Program-made: the position numbers and the translations under genes
NCBI GenBank assembly: GCA_947589185.1
Contig: CANQCK010000005.1
Span: 48,837-112,836, forward strand
DNA length: 64,000 nt
Direction of reading: 5' to 3'
Source of the DNA: an uncultured Clostridia bacterium
Lineage (GTDB): Bacteria > Bacillota > Clostridia > Oscillospirales > Ruminococcaceae
Notes under the pieces: generated by a model
Told to the model about the DNA's origin: nothing
Seen by the model: only the letters and a program-made list of their open reading frames with translations
The model's database searches: none
In this document: positions 53,505 through 63,160 of the stretch, one piece after another
Layout: each line of letters starts with the position of its first letter
Position numbering within the stretch: position 1 is the stretch's first letter

Positions 53505-54788
53505 TTGGAGACTTTGATTTATTTAGCTCCAAATGTTTTAAGAGTTTATGCACTCTATATTTTATTAGGTTTGTTTTTACAGAGAAAAGATATAAGCAAA
53601 TGGATATATTTTTTTGCTTATGCTGCTTTTTATGTTGTAAACTCTTTTCTCTTTTTGAAGTTTAATGCTGTAATAGTGAATATAATTTCAAATATAATAC
53701 CGCTTTTTCTTATTACTTTTTTGTATAAGTCGAAGTTTTTGAAAAAAATATTTGTTACTGTTATAATTTATGCTGCAACAATGTTTTGGGAAATTGTGGT
53801 TGTATTAACTGTTGCAAGCTTTGTTGGAGAAGAAAAAACTGTACTGATCTCTGAGTTTATAGAACCAACATTACTGTTTATAATTTCATTGCTTTTACGA
53901 AGTTTGATAAAACAAAGATTTCAAGTGCCGTCTGCTATTAGGGCGTTTTACTATTTTGTACTGTTTTTTATAACTGCAGCAAGTATTGTTATTGGATATA
54001 TGGTGATTACTTTTGAAAGCGGAAATATTATAAAGTCTTTAATAATTGCCGTTATATTAATGTTGTTGAACTTCTTTGTGTTCTATCTGTTTGACCAGAT
54101 AATTATTTCGTACAAGAATCAGCGTGAGCTGGATTTACAGAAAAAGCAGAATGAAATACTTAAACTGCAGGAACAGTACAGCAGACAGTATGTTAAAAAT
54201 GCAGATCAGCAGTATGATTCGATAAGAAAAATACGTCACGATATGAAAGATCAGCTTTCGGTAGTTTATGCTATGCTGTCTGAAGGAAGAATGAATGACG
54301 CTATGGATTATATCAGCAGGAACGTAGATATAATTTCATCACATTATAATATTATAAATACGGACAGTATTATTGTAAATGCAGTGGTCAATTCAAAATT
54401 TACCGTTGCTGAAACAGTAGGTATAAACGTACAATGCAGCACAGTAAAGAAATTTGACGGCATAGATGAAATGGATCTTTGCAATATATTAAGCAATATG
54501 CTTGATAATGCAATAACCGCGTGTATGAAAATTCCAGAAGATAAAGAAAGATTTGTAACGCTCGAAATAAGCTGTGAAAATAAAATATATCGGTTTGTAG
54601 TAAAAAATTCAATAAACGGATCTGTGCTGAAAAATAACAGGAAACTTTTAACTTCTAAAAGTGATAAGAAGCATCACGGGTTCGGAGTAAAAATAATCAG
54701 AGAAATTGCAGGTAAATATAAAGGACGCTGTGAATTCTTTGAGCAGGAAAATGTATTCTGCTGTATGGTTGTTCTGAAAGCTGAATGA
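53505..54788 (+). CDS. GHKL sensor histidine kinase 2 (AgrC-like, near-duplicate)
   Basis: A 427-residue kinase with TTG start after GGGGGTG. Sensor region (1-210, six helices) aligns with kinase 1 but with many substitutions (LIYLAPNVLRVYALYIL against LIYLIINVLRVYAICIL), while the cytoplasmic part is almost the same protein. At DNA level 54029-54770 matches 52681-53422 with only about a dozen changes, some clustered at the ends, suggesting gene conversion or recent duplication with sensor diversification. Confidence 0.93.
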   Translation: METLIYLAPNVLRVYALYILLGLFLQRKDISKWIYFFAYAAFYVVNSFLFLKFNAVIVNIISNIIPLFLITFLYKSKFLKKIFVTVIIYAATMFWEIVVVLTVASFVGEEKTVLISEFIEPTLLFIISLLLRSLIKQRFQVPSAIRAFYYFVLFFITAASIVIGYMVITFESGNIIKSLIIAVILMLLNFFVFYLFDQIIISYKNQRELDLQKKQNEILKLQEQYSRQYVKNADQQYDSIRKIRHDMKDQLSVVYAMLSEGRMNDAMDYISRNVDIISSHYNIINTDSIIVNAVVNSKFTVAETVGINVQCSTVKKFDGIDEMDLCNILSNMLDNAITACMKIPEDKERFVTLEISCENKIYRFVVKNSINGSVLKNNRKLLTSKSDKKHHGFGVKIIREIAGKYKGRCEFFEQENVFCCMVVLKAE

Positions 54789-54883
54789 TCTTATTGTATC
54801 ATTATTAATTATATAGACTTCCCGAATATCGTAAGTAAAAATATTGCAGTGCGTTAGCCGCTGTGATTATACTGGAGGTGCTT

Positions 54884-55537
54884 TTGATTCTTAATCAAAA
54901 CAAGATAACGAAAATTCGGGGGAAATATAGCAAACAGTATGTCGAAAATGCAGCTTTGCAGTATGACTCAATTAAAAAAATTCGTCACGATATTAAAAAT
55001 CAGCTCTTGGCTGTGTACGGAATGCTCGCAGACGGCAGAACAGATGACGCTATGGACTATATTAGCAGAAATGTAGATGTGGTTTCTTCAAATTGTAATA
55101 TCGTTAATACGGACAGCATTATTGTAAACGCAGTTGTGAATTCAAAGTTTACCGCTGCACAGTCAGTTGGCATTAATGTTCAGTGCAGCAGCGTTAAAAA
55201 GTTCATTGGCATAGATGATATAGACCTTTGTAATCTGCTTGGAAATGTGCTTGATAATGCCATTACCGCTTGTATGAGCATTCCTGATAATTATGATAAA
55301 TTTGTCTCGCTTGATATAAGCTGCGAAAATAATATCTATCGGTTTTCTGTTAAAAATTCTATTAATGAGTCTGTGCTTAAAAATAACAGCCGGCTTGTGA
55401 CTTCTAAAAATAATAAAAAACATCATGGATTTGGTGTGAAAATTATCAGAGGAATTGCTGAAAAGTATAAGGGCTGCTGCCGATTTTTTGAAGAAAAAAA
55501 TGTCTTTTGCTGCCTTGTTATTCTAAAAACTGAATAA
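54884..55537 (+). CDS. Soluble GHKL kinase-like protein (sensor-less third copy)
   Basis: A 217-residue protein with only the cytoplasmic half: His in KIRHDIKNQL, N-box NVLDNAITAC and G-box KKHHGFGVKIIRGIAEK are intact, but no transmembrane sensor. TTG at 54884 has GGAGGTG well placed, so it is translated as such rather than being a decayed fragment. It is more diverged (many conservative changes) than the kinase 1/2 pair. It might sequester the regulator, act as a phosphatase or form hetero-dimers. A terminator follows. Confidence 0.85.
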   Translation: MILNQNKITKIRGKYSKQYVENAALQYDSIKKIRHDIKNQLLAVYGMLADGRTDDAMDYISRNVDVVSSNCNIVNTDSIIVNAVVNSKFTAAQSVGINVQCSSVKKFIGIDDIDLCNLLGNVLDNAITACMSIPDNYDKFVSLDISCENNIYRFSVKNSINESVLKNNSRLVTSKNNKKHHGFGVKIIRGIAEKYKGCCRFFEEKNVFCCLVILKTE

Positions 55538-55552
55538 CTTCTTAATATGCTG

Positions 55553-55589
55553 AAAGAGGCTTGGAATCTTGTTCCGAGTCTCTTTTTTT
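55553..55589 (+). terminator. Terminator of the two-component locus
   Basis: AAAGAGGCTTGGAA / TTCCGAGTCTCTTT, 14 pairs with two G-U, then TTTTT; ends where the next operator begins. Confidence 0.9.
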
Positions 55590-55657
55590 GCACGTTACGA
55601 CAAAAATCTGCAGTTTACGTAAAAATGCTTGATTTAATATGTGCGTTATTGTAAATT
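55589..55657 (+). promoter_or_regulatory. LytTR-type direct repeats and promoter, copy 2
   Basis: TGCACGTTACGACAAAAA (from 55589) and TGCAGTTTACGTAAAAAT (from 55609), period 20, then TTGATT (55629-55634), 17 bases, TAAATT (55652-55657). Spacing of repeats, -35 and -10 is the same as in copy 1 ahead of the regulator locus, base for base. Confidence 0.75.
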
Positions 55658-55765
55658 GGATTATACGATATAGGAAAGTCTGAATTTAATTATATTTTTG
55701 AGGAGGATGATAGGTTCAAATTTCTTTAATTTCGTTTTGGTAATTAATATTTAGGAGGATTAAAA

Positions 55766-58700
55766 ATGAGAATCAAAAAACTTTTGTCATTCGCTGTAGC
55801 AGCAGCAATGACGATCTCGGCATTGTGCGGAGCAATGTCGATCACAGCGTTTGCAGCTGAAGAAGAAGAAGTATCAAACAGCTGCGGCGATGGTGTTGTT
55901 TGGGAGTATGACACTGCTACTACAACACTCAAAATTTCGTACACAGGCGAAGGAACAGGAGCAATGACAGACTATGAAGATCTTACAAAAACTCCGTGGT
56001 CAGCTTATCAAAATCGAATGACTACTGTTGTTATCGGAGAAGGAGTAACTCACATTGGAGCGAATGCTATTGTTAATTCATTAAATTTAACAAGTCTTTC
56101 TTTGCCTAACACTTTGAAGTCCATAGGAAATGGGGGACTTCAGTCATTGAGATTGAAGACAATTGAACTGCCAGGTTCTTTGGAAGTTATTGGTGACAAT
56201 GCTTTTTATGCCTCACAACTCACAGAGATTACAATGCCAAGCAGTGTAAAGTCAATCGGTAAAGAAGCTTTCCGAAAATGCTCAAGTTTGACAACTGTTA
56301 ATTTTAACGACGGTTTAAAGACTATCGGTGAAGGTGCTTTCCAAGAATGTACAAAGATTGGACCTGCTGTTACAATACCGGGTACGGTAGAAACCATAGG
56401 GGCAAATGCTTTCTATCAGTGTCAAGCTATTACAGATCTTACCTTTAACGAAGGCAGTGTTAAAACTGATGTAGGAGCAACAGCATTTCAACGTTGTAGT
56501 AAGCTTAAAACAGTTTCAATATCTAGTAATGTTAATTCTATCGGAGACAGTGCTTTCGATAGATGTGCACTTCAAACTGTTACAATTGCAAAGCCGGCTG
56601 CAGAAGGCTCAGGTCTTACAACCTTAGGTAACAGCGTATTTTTAGATGCTGATAGTATTACAGCTATTGAACTTCCTGATACTATAACAACAATGGGAAC
56701 AGACGTTTTTTCAGGATGTACTAAGTTGGACACCGTTAATATTCCAACCGGACTTACAACTATTCCGAATAAAACATTCTATAACTGCAGAGCCTTAACG
56801 GAAATAACGATAGGTACTCAAATTAAGTCTATCGGTATAAGTGCTTTTGAAAATTGCAGAGGTCTGGAAGCAATAACAATTCCAAAGAATGTAGAAACTA
56901 TTGGTGATAAAGCATTTATGGGTTGTTCAGGAGCAAAAACTATTACACTTCCTACAAGTGGATTAACAACCTTAGGTAATTCAGTTTTTGAAAACTGTTC
57001 AAATACGGAACTTACAACAATTAAATTCCCTAACAGTATAACTTCAATGGGCGGTTCAGTTCTTAGCGGCTGTAAAGGTATTGTAAACGTTACATTACCA
57101 AGTCAGTTGAAAGAAATTCCGGGTAGTATGTTTAACGGATGTACAGATTTGGAACCGCTTGATCTTAGTAAATATACATCTATTGGTGGTAGTGCTTTTA
57201 AGGGATGTAAAAAATTCGTTAATATAACTATTCCAAGCACTATGAAAAAGGTTGGAGACTCGGCTTTCCAAAATTGTACGGCTCTTGAAACAGTAACTGT
57301 TGAGCCCGGAGGTATTACAGAGATTGCAAATAGTACATTTAGCGGCGATACCGCTCTTAACAGCGTAACTCTTCCGTATGATGTTAAAACTATTGGTATG
57401 AAAGCATTTGAGAAATGTTCAGCACTTCATAACATTATGTTACCAAGTGTTCAAACTATCGGAAATAGTGCTTTTTCAAATTCAGGTCTTGAATCTATAA
57501 TGATTCCAAGCGAAACTATTGATACAATGGCATTTCAAAATTGTAAGAGCCTTGCGAACGTTACCTTTGGTGATTCAGTTAAAGTAATAGAACAGAATGC
57601 ATTTAATGGTTGTGAAGCTCTTAAATCAATAACATTGCCTAAAAATCTTGAAAGCCTAAATCCAAGTGCTTTTAGAAAGTGCACGGCATTAACAGCTATA
57701 AATGCACCTGAAGGCAGCGCTGATTATTCATCTTCTGACGGAGTTTTGTTTAACGCAGATAAATCAGCATTAGTTTTATATCCTGCAGGAAAAACAAGCA
57801 CCTCATACAAGATACCAAATTCTGTAAAGACTATTAAAACTTATGCATTCTATCAGGCATCTATGCTGACATCAGTAACTATTCCTAGCACGGTAGAGAC
57901 TTTTGAAACATATGCTTTTTCAGAGTCAGGTTTAAAAACACTTGATATTCCTGAGGGAATTACAAGCATAGGTGATCCAAATGCTGCTGCATACACATTT
58001 TCAAGCTGTAAGAGCCTTACCACTGTAACAATTCCTGGAACTGTTAAAGCGTTGGCTGGCTGTGCGTTTTACGGATGTTCTCAGCTCCAAACTGTAAATC
58101 TGAGTGAAGGTACAGAAAATTTGAGTGATTTGGGTAAAACGTTTTATAATTGTAGTGCTCTTGTAAATATTAACATACCAAGCACTGTAAATGAGATGGG
58201 ATCTTCTACATTCTATGGTTGTTCATCTCTTAAATCTATTAAGATTCCTGAAGGCGTAACAACTCTTGGTTATCAATTATTCTACAATTGTTCACAGCTG
58301 ACAGATGTTGACTTACCTACAAGCTTAACAGAATTGGGTTCATTTACTAGACTTGGATTAAGTAGCGGTGAAGTATTCAGAGGATGCACATCTTTGGAAT
58401 CTATAGTAATTCCTGAAAATGTAACTAAAGTGTGTGAAGGTAACTTCAATGGATGTACAGGATTGAAATCAGTTGTATTACCTCCAAGCATCACAACTAT
58501 TCCAAATAACACATTCTATAACTGCAATAACGCAGACTTAAAGATTTATATACTGGGTGTAATTGATCCGAAAATAACTGCAACAAACACCTTTAACAAA
58601 GTTAAGGGAAAAGTATATGTTTACAATCAGTTAACAAAGGATAACTTATCAACAGTAGTAAAATCACCGGCAGAGTTAGTTATGCCAGTAGATTTCACAG

Positions 58701-60424
58701 AGCTGCAAGGATACATTGCTCAGGCAAAGGCTCTTGTAGGCTCAGACTACACAGTTAACTCATATTCTCTGGTTGTGGCAAATATGGTAATGGCAGAGAG
58801 AGTTACTGTAAATAAAGACGCAACACCTGAAGATGTTAAAACAGCAACTTCGTCATTGAAGAAGGCAATAAACGGCTTAGTAGAGGCAGACAATTCTGAC
58901 GCATATGCTAAGCTGCAGGAAGTAATTGAGTATGCAGATTCATTGAATCGAAAAGACTATAGTGTTATTACATATTCTAACTTATTCAGTGCAGTTATTG
59001 CAGGAAAAGCCGTAAGTCAGGAGGCTTTGATTTCAGAGATTGATAAAGCAAGAGAAAATATCGAAACTGCTCTTGATAATCTTCTGATTGCATACCTCGA
59101 CAGTGCAGCAAGTATTGAGAAGTATATTTATCATGGTGATGTAGGTGAGGACGGATATGGTTACACAGAAGATGACGGTGATACAAATTCAACTGTTATT
59201 GCAAGTGGTGTAGCTGATGAGGCATTAGCAGGAGCAACACAGATAAAATTCACATTTAGCTGTGCAAGCGATGTTTCATGGAATCCGAATTCTTACCTTA
59301 ATATCAAAGCTGTTATAGCCGGTGTAGAATCCGAAGATGAATACATAGGAACTGATACAGATTATACACTTGGTACAAGGGGTTGGACTGTAACACTGTC
59401 ACTTGAAAATCCGATTGAAGTCGGTGATGAGTATGAAATCATCGGTTGGACCATGAGTTGGGAAGGCAAGCCCGATGACGCATATGTATTTGAAATAACA
59501 AGAGTTGAGTTACTTGATGAAGAAGGAAATCTTGTTGGTGTAGTTGGTATTGAGCCTAAGGCAGGCATTGAAGCAGCTATTGAAAAAGCAGAAGCACTTG
59601 ATACAAGTATGTATACAGATGAAAGTGTTAAGACACTTCAGGACGCATTAGCTGCTGCAAAGGCTTTAGATGAAGTAGTATATCCGCTTCCGAGCGAAAT
59701 TGAAGCTGTACTTAGTGCACTCAATGAAGCATTAGACGGTATGAAGACCAAAGATGCTGATTACAGTGACGTTGATGCTGCACTTGCAAAGGTACCTAGT
59801 GACTTAACTAAGTACACTAATGAAACTGTTAAGGCGCTTCAGGACGCAATAAATGCTGTTCAGAAAGGTCTTGGTGCAGATAAGCAGTCAACAGTTGACG
59901 GCTATGCTAAGGCAATTAATGACGCTGTAAAGAATCTTAAAGAGAAGTCGGCTACACCGCCGAATTCAAATCCATCTAACAACAATAACAATAATAATAA
60001 CAATGGTGGAAACACCAATGTTAATAAACCTAATTCAGCTGCTACAACAGCTAAGAAACCTGATGCTAGTGTAAATAAGGCTAAGAATGATGCTACTAAG
60101 GTAGTGAATAAGGCTAAGATCACAAAGCTGAAGGTTAAGAGCAAGGCTAAGAAGAAGATAACTGTTACTTGGAAAAAGGTAAAGGGAGTTAAAGGCTACG
60201 AAGTTCAAGTATCTTCAAACAGCAAGTTTAAGAAGAGCAAGATTATTCTTAAAAAGAAGAATGTTAAGAAGTTAAAAGTAATTCTCAAGAGTAAGAAGTT
60301 CAAGAGCGGAAAGACTTACTATGTAAGAGTAAGAGCATTCGCTACATATAAAGACTCTAAGGGCGTTACAAAGAGAGTTAACAGCAGTTGGAATAAGAAG
60401 CTCAGAAAAGTTAAAGTAAAATAA
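55766..60424 (+). CDS. Giant BspA-like leucine-rich-repeat surface protein
   Basis: A 1552-residue secreted protein. Signal peptide 1-31 (ends TAFAA-EEEE); about 35 LRR_5 repeats of 22-24 residues from 60 to 970 (type 'LTEITIPSSVKSIGKEAFRKCSSL'); helical FIVAR-like modules near 985-1115 and 1265-1400 separated by a beta-rich module (about 1120-1255); an Asn-rich linker; and a C-terminal, very Lys-rich fibronectin III-like domain (about 1455-1552). No LPXTG or membrane anchor; the basic end domain may bind the wall. Likely an adhesin. RBS TAGGAGG. Preceded by LytTR repeats, so probably controlled by the neighbouring regulator. A second AGGAGG at 55701 precedes a 15-codon frame. Confidence 0.92.
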   Translation: MRIKKLLSFAVAAAMTISALCGAMSITAFAAEEEEVSNSCGDGVVWEYDTATTTLKISYTGEGTGAMTDYEDLTKTPWSAYQNRMTTVVIGEGVTHIGANAIVNSLNLTSLSLPNTLKSIGNGGLQSLRLKTIELPGSLEVIGDNAFYASQLTEITMPSSVKSIGKEAFRKCSSLTTVNFNDGLKTIGEGAFQECTKIGPAVTIPGTVETIGANAFYQCQAITDLTFNEGSVKTDVGATAFQRCSKLKTVSISSNVNSIGDSAFDRCALQTVTIAKPAAEGSGLTTLGNSVFLDADSITAIELPDTITTMGTDVFSGCTKLDTVNIPTGLTTIPNKTFYNCRALTEITIGTQIKSIGISAFENCRGLEAITIPKNVETIGDKAFMGCSGAKTITLPTSGLTTLGNSVFENCSNTELTTIKFPNSITSMGGSVLSGCKGIVNVTLPSQLKEIPGSMFNGCTDLEPLDLSKYTSIGGSAFKGCKKFVNITIPSTMKKVGDSAFQNCTALETVTVEPGGITEIANSTFSGDTALNSVTLPYDVKTIGMKAFEKCSALHNIMLPSVQTIGNSAFSNSGLESIMIPSETIDTMAFQNCKSLANVTFGDSVKVIEQNAFNGCEALKSITLPKNLESLNPSAFRKCTALTAINAPEGSADYSSSDGVLFNADKSALVLYPAGKTSTSYKIPNSVKTIKTYAFYQASMLTSVTIPSTVETFETYAFSESGLKTLDIPEGITSIGDPNAAAYTFSSCKSLTTVTIPGTVKALAGCAFYGCSQLQTVNLSEGTENLSDLGKTFYNCSALVNINIPSTVNEMGSSTFYGCSSLKSIKIPEGVTTLGYQLFYNCSQLTDVDLPTSLTELGSFTRLGLSSGEVFRGCTSLESIVIPENVTKVCEGNFNGCTGLKSVVLPPSITTIPNNTFYNCNNADLKIYILGVIDPKITATNTFNKVKGKVYVYNQLTKDNLSTVVKSPAELVMPVDFTELQGYIAQAKALVGSDYTVNSYSLVVANMVMAERVTVNKDATPEDVKTATSSLKKAINGLVEADNSDAYAKLQEVIEYADSLNRKDYSVITYSNLFSAVIAGKAVSQEALISEIDKARENIETALDNLLIAYLDSAASIEKYIYHGDVGEDGYGYTEDDGDTNSTVIASGVADEALAGATQIKFTFSCASDVSWNPNSYLNIKAVIAGVESEDEYIGTDTDYTLGTRGWTVTLSLENPIEVGDEYEIIGWTMSWEGKPDDAYVFEITRVELLDEEGNLVGVVGIEPKAGIEAAIEKAEALDTSMYTDESVKTLQDALAAAKALDEVVYPLPSEIEAVLSALNEALDGMKTKDADYSDVDAALAKVPSDLTKYTNETVKALQDAINAVQKGLGADKQSTVDGYAKAINDAVKNLKEKSATPPNSNPSNNNNNNNNNGGNTNVNKPNSAATTAKKPDASVNKAKNDATKVVNKAKITKLKVKSKAKKKITVTWKKVKGVKGYEVQVSSNSKFKKSKIILKKKNVKKLKVILKSKKFKSGKTYYVRVRAFATYKDSKGVTKRVNSSWNKKLRKVKVK

Positions 60425-60576
60425 CAGGATTTTATCTTGTTATCCGGTCGGAAAATACGGAGCAAGAAACTGGTGGTTATAATTAAATAGTCATTATATC
60501 TTGCTTCAGTATCTGACTGTTTGTATTTTAGTTTTCTTCTAAATATTCCTAAATATATAGCCCGAGAGGGCGAGAG

Positions 60577-60611
60577 ACGCCTGAACAGGGGATGGTTCAG
60601 GCGTTATTCTT
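60577..60611 (+). terminator. Terminator between the two leucine-rich protein genes
   Basis: Perfect ACGCCTGAAC / GTTCAGGCGT stem (60577-60586, 60595-60604) followed by TATTCTTTAT; a smaller CCC-GAGA-GGG hairpin lies just before. Confidence 0.85.
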
Positions 60612-60708
60612 TATATAATTCGCACTTTAGCTTAATCTTTTAAAGATTTCATTTGTGCAATATATGAGACAGATAAAAAAATTGATATTTGATAGAAAGG
60701 ATAAAAAA

Positions 60709-62628
60709 ATGAAACTTAAAAAACTTTTATCATTTACCGCAGCGGCGGTAGTGGCATTAACTGCATTGGCAGGTGCAATGACAGTATCAGCAGATACAGT
60801 TGACTCAGGCACTTGCGGAGACTTAAGCTGGACGCTTGATTCAGAGGGTGTGCTGACATTTTCGGGTAAGGGTGATATGGGTTCACCGAATGTTGATGGT
60901 AAGGATTATGAAAAACCAGAAACAAAAAATGATTATCCTGATATATACTCTTATAAAGAACACAAAGATGCAATAAAAGAAGTAAAAATTGAAGAGGGAG
61001 CAACATCAATAGGATTTTGTGCATTTTATAAACTGCCAAATCTTGTAACTGTGACTTTACCTTCTACTATTAGAGAATTTAAGGGTATTGCGTTTCAGCT
61101 TGTAAATTCAGAGAGTGGTAATGCAGATAGAGATGGGTTTCAAAATATGAGTTATACTTTTGCTGAGTGTCCTTTACTAAAAAACCTAACTTTAACTGAG
61201 GGTATCACACATATTGGCGGCTATGCTTTCAGTGGATGTACATCTCTTGATAATGTAACGATCCCTAAATCAATAACAAAATGGGATGCTTATTCCTTCA
61301 GTGATTGTTCATCATTAAAGAATGTAACGCTTACTGATGGATTAAATACTATTGGAAGTTATGTATTCAGTAATAGTGCATTGCAGAGTGTTTTTATCCC
61401 ATCCAGCATTACAAATTGGGTGGTTTCCAGATCAGACTATGCAACGTTCAAAGGCAATGCAAACTGTGCATTTGAAAACTGTAAAAAGTTATCATCTGTT
61501 GCTTTTGAAGAAGGACTTAAAAAAATTGGATTTGTATTATTTGCTAATTGTTCGTCATTAAAGAAGGTAGTTGTACCTGCATCGGTAACTGATATGCGGT
61601 ACTCTTTTGAAAACTGCACCGGACTGCAGGAGGCATATTTAGAGGAAGGCATTCAGATAACAGACGGCAATGGTCATTTTCAGAGTGCATTTGCTTATTG
61701 CAGTAATCTTAAGAGAATAGAAATACCTGCAGGTATTGATATAGCATATACTAATCCACAGTGGCTTACAGGCTGCGGTTCTTTAACAGATATTTATATT
61801 CACGGCAAGGATTACACTATTGGAATACCTGATGGCGGCGGAACACCAAAATTCCATTGTTATTTTAACTCAACAACTTATGAAACTTTAAAAAATCCAA
61901 ACAAAAGTAATATACCAGAGGAAAGATTAGTTAATATTGGAGATGAAATATCAGCATATAAAGATACAATTCAATCAAGGCTTAACGATGCTAAATCATA
62001 TGACGAGGCACAATACACACCGGAAAGCTATGGTGTATTAAAAGCACTAATTGAAAAGGCAGAAAAATACGGAGATGACTCAAATATAATGGAAATGCAA
62101 GAAACGGCGTCAGATATAAGAACGGCTATTAAGGCTCTTGAGAAAAAGCCGGACGAGCCTGTAACTGATCCAACATCAGATGATAAGTCAGACCCGATAG
62201 ATAATTCAAATAATACATCAGATTCATCTAACAATAAGCCAACACCGCCGGAAAAAACCGAGCCAACAACAGCAAAGACTCCGGTACAGAATAATATTAA
62301 TAAGCCTGCAAATAAAGTGCCAAGTACACCTAAAGTAACTGCTCAAAAACCAGCCAAAGTAAAATCAGTAAAACTTACTGCAAAGAAAAAGAAGCTGAAT
62401 GTACAGTGGAAAAAGGTAAGCGGGGCAACAGGCTATGAAGTGATGTATGCAACAAACAATAAGTTTACAAAGAACAAAAAGACAGTTAAAGTCAAGAAAA
62501 ACAAAGTAACATTAAAGAGACTGAAATCAAAGAAAAAATATTATGTAAAGGTAAGAGCGTATAAAAAAGCAAACGGCGATACAAATTACGGAAAGTGGAG
62601 TAAAGTCGTTAAGAAAAAGGCTAAGTAA
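60709..62628 (+). CDS. BspA-like leucine-rich-repeat surface protein, smaller
   Basis: A 639-residue secreted protein of the same architecture as its large neighbour: signal peptide (LSFTAAAVVALTALAGAMTVSA), start of mature part SGTCGDLSWTLDSEGVLTFSG (a common BspA entry motif), about ten LRR_5 repeats, one FIVAR-like helical module (about 440-510), a Pro/Thr/Asn-rich linker and a Lys-rich C-terminal fibronectin III-like domain (about 565-639). ATG 60709 follows GAAAGG. The direct repeats seen ahead of the larger gene are absent here, so control differs. Confidence 0.9.
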   Translation: MKLKKLLSFTAAAVVALTALAGAMTVSADTVDSGTCGDLSWTLDSEGVLTFSGKGDMGSPNVDGKDYEKPETKNDYPDIYSYKEHKDAIKEVKIEEGATSIGFCAFYKLPNLVTVTLPSTIREFKGIAFQLVNSESGNADRDGFQNMSYTFAECPLLKNLTLTEGITHIGGYAFSGCTSLDNVTIPKSITKWDAYSFSDCSSLKNVTLTDGLNTIGSYVFSNSALQSVFIPSSITNWVVSRSDYATFKGNANCAFENCKKLSSVAFEEGLKKIGFVLFANCSSLKKVVVPASVTDMRYSFENCTGLQEAYLEEGIQITDGNGHFQSAFAYCSNLKRIEIPAGIDIAYTNPQWLTGCGSLTDIYIHGKDYTIGIPDGGGTPKFHCYFNSTTYETLKNPNKSNIPEERLVNIGDEISAYKDTIQSRLNDAKSYDEAQYTPESYGVLKALIEKAEKYGDDSNIMEMQETASDIRTAIKALEKKPDEPVTDPTSDDKSDPIDNSNNTSDSSNNKPTPPEKTEPTTAKTPVQNNINKPANKVPSTPKVTAQKPAKVKSVKLTAKKKKLNVQWKKVSGATGYEVMYATNNKFTKNKKTVKVKKNKVTLKRLKSKKKYYVKVRAYKKANGDTNYGKWSKVVKKKAK

Positions 62629-62786
62629 CGGCGAGTTGCTTATACTATAGGCAGGAAGCAGAAGTAAGAAAATCGAACTTGTCTTTTCATGAGCATAATC
62701 TTGTATTTTATATCAAAAGGCAGGTTGGACGTAATTTCTGTTTTGGAAGTAATTGATATAAACATAATATAATATGTAAAATACAA

Positions 62787-62816
62787 AAACCGTTCAGGAA
62801 TGTTTGAGCGGTTTTT
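62787..62816 (+). terminator. Terminator after the smaller leucine-rich protein
   Basis: AAACCGTTCA / TTGAGCGGTTT (one G-U), then TTTG. The stretch 62629-62786 before it shows no gene. Confidence 0.8.
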
Positions 62817-62900
62817 GTGTTTATTGATATTGCAACCGTTCAGTAAAGGTGATATACTATATATAATATATAATGTTCAGCATAATGAAAGGTGATTTTA

Positions 62901-63026
62901 ATGAAAGGATTAATTAAGGCATTTTTAGTAATTGCTATAATTTCAGGCGGACTGTTTTCAATAAAACTGGCGGCAGAGGTTTTCGGACCTAGTTTGAGAA
63001 AGTATTATTCTGTTGATAGACGATAA
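62901..63026 (+). CDS. 41-residue membrane peptide
   Basis: ATG with AAAGGTGA five bases upstream and TATAAT-like sequence about 30 bases before. Product: one transmembrane helix (LIKAFLVIAIISGGLFSIKLAA) and a basic tail ending SLRKYYSVDRR. No family recognised. Bounded by terminators on both sides, so it is expressed alone. Confidence 0.6.
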   Translation: MKGLIKAFLVIAIISGGLFSIKLAAEVFGPSLRKYYSVDRR

Positions 63027-63089
63027 AAAATATAGTTATTTTAGTTTTAAGGCTTACTGAGTAATTAATAATATAAAAAGTATAGCTAT

Positions 63090-63151
63090 AAAAAATTCCT
63101 CCCGAGCGAAAGCGAGATATATGAGCTTTCACAATATTCGGGAGGATCGTT
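63090..63151. terminator. Bidirectional terminator between convergent genes
   Basis: TCCTCCCGA / TCGGGAGGA (63097-63105, 63138-63146) enclosing GAAAGC / GCTTTC; A-run on the left and GTTTTTA on the right give U-runs in both directions. Confidence 0.88.
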
Positions 63152-63160
63152 TTTATACTT

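Noticed and set aside
60425..60708. Search for LytTR direct repeats ahead of the smaller leucine-rich protein
   Set aside because: No TGCAnGTTACGACA-type pair found, so it was not placed in the proposed regulon.
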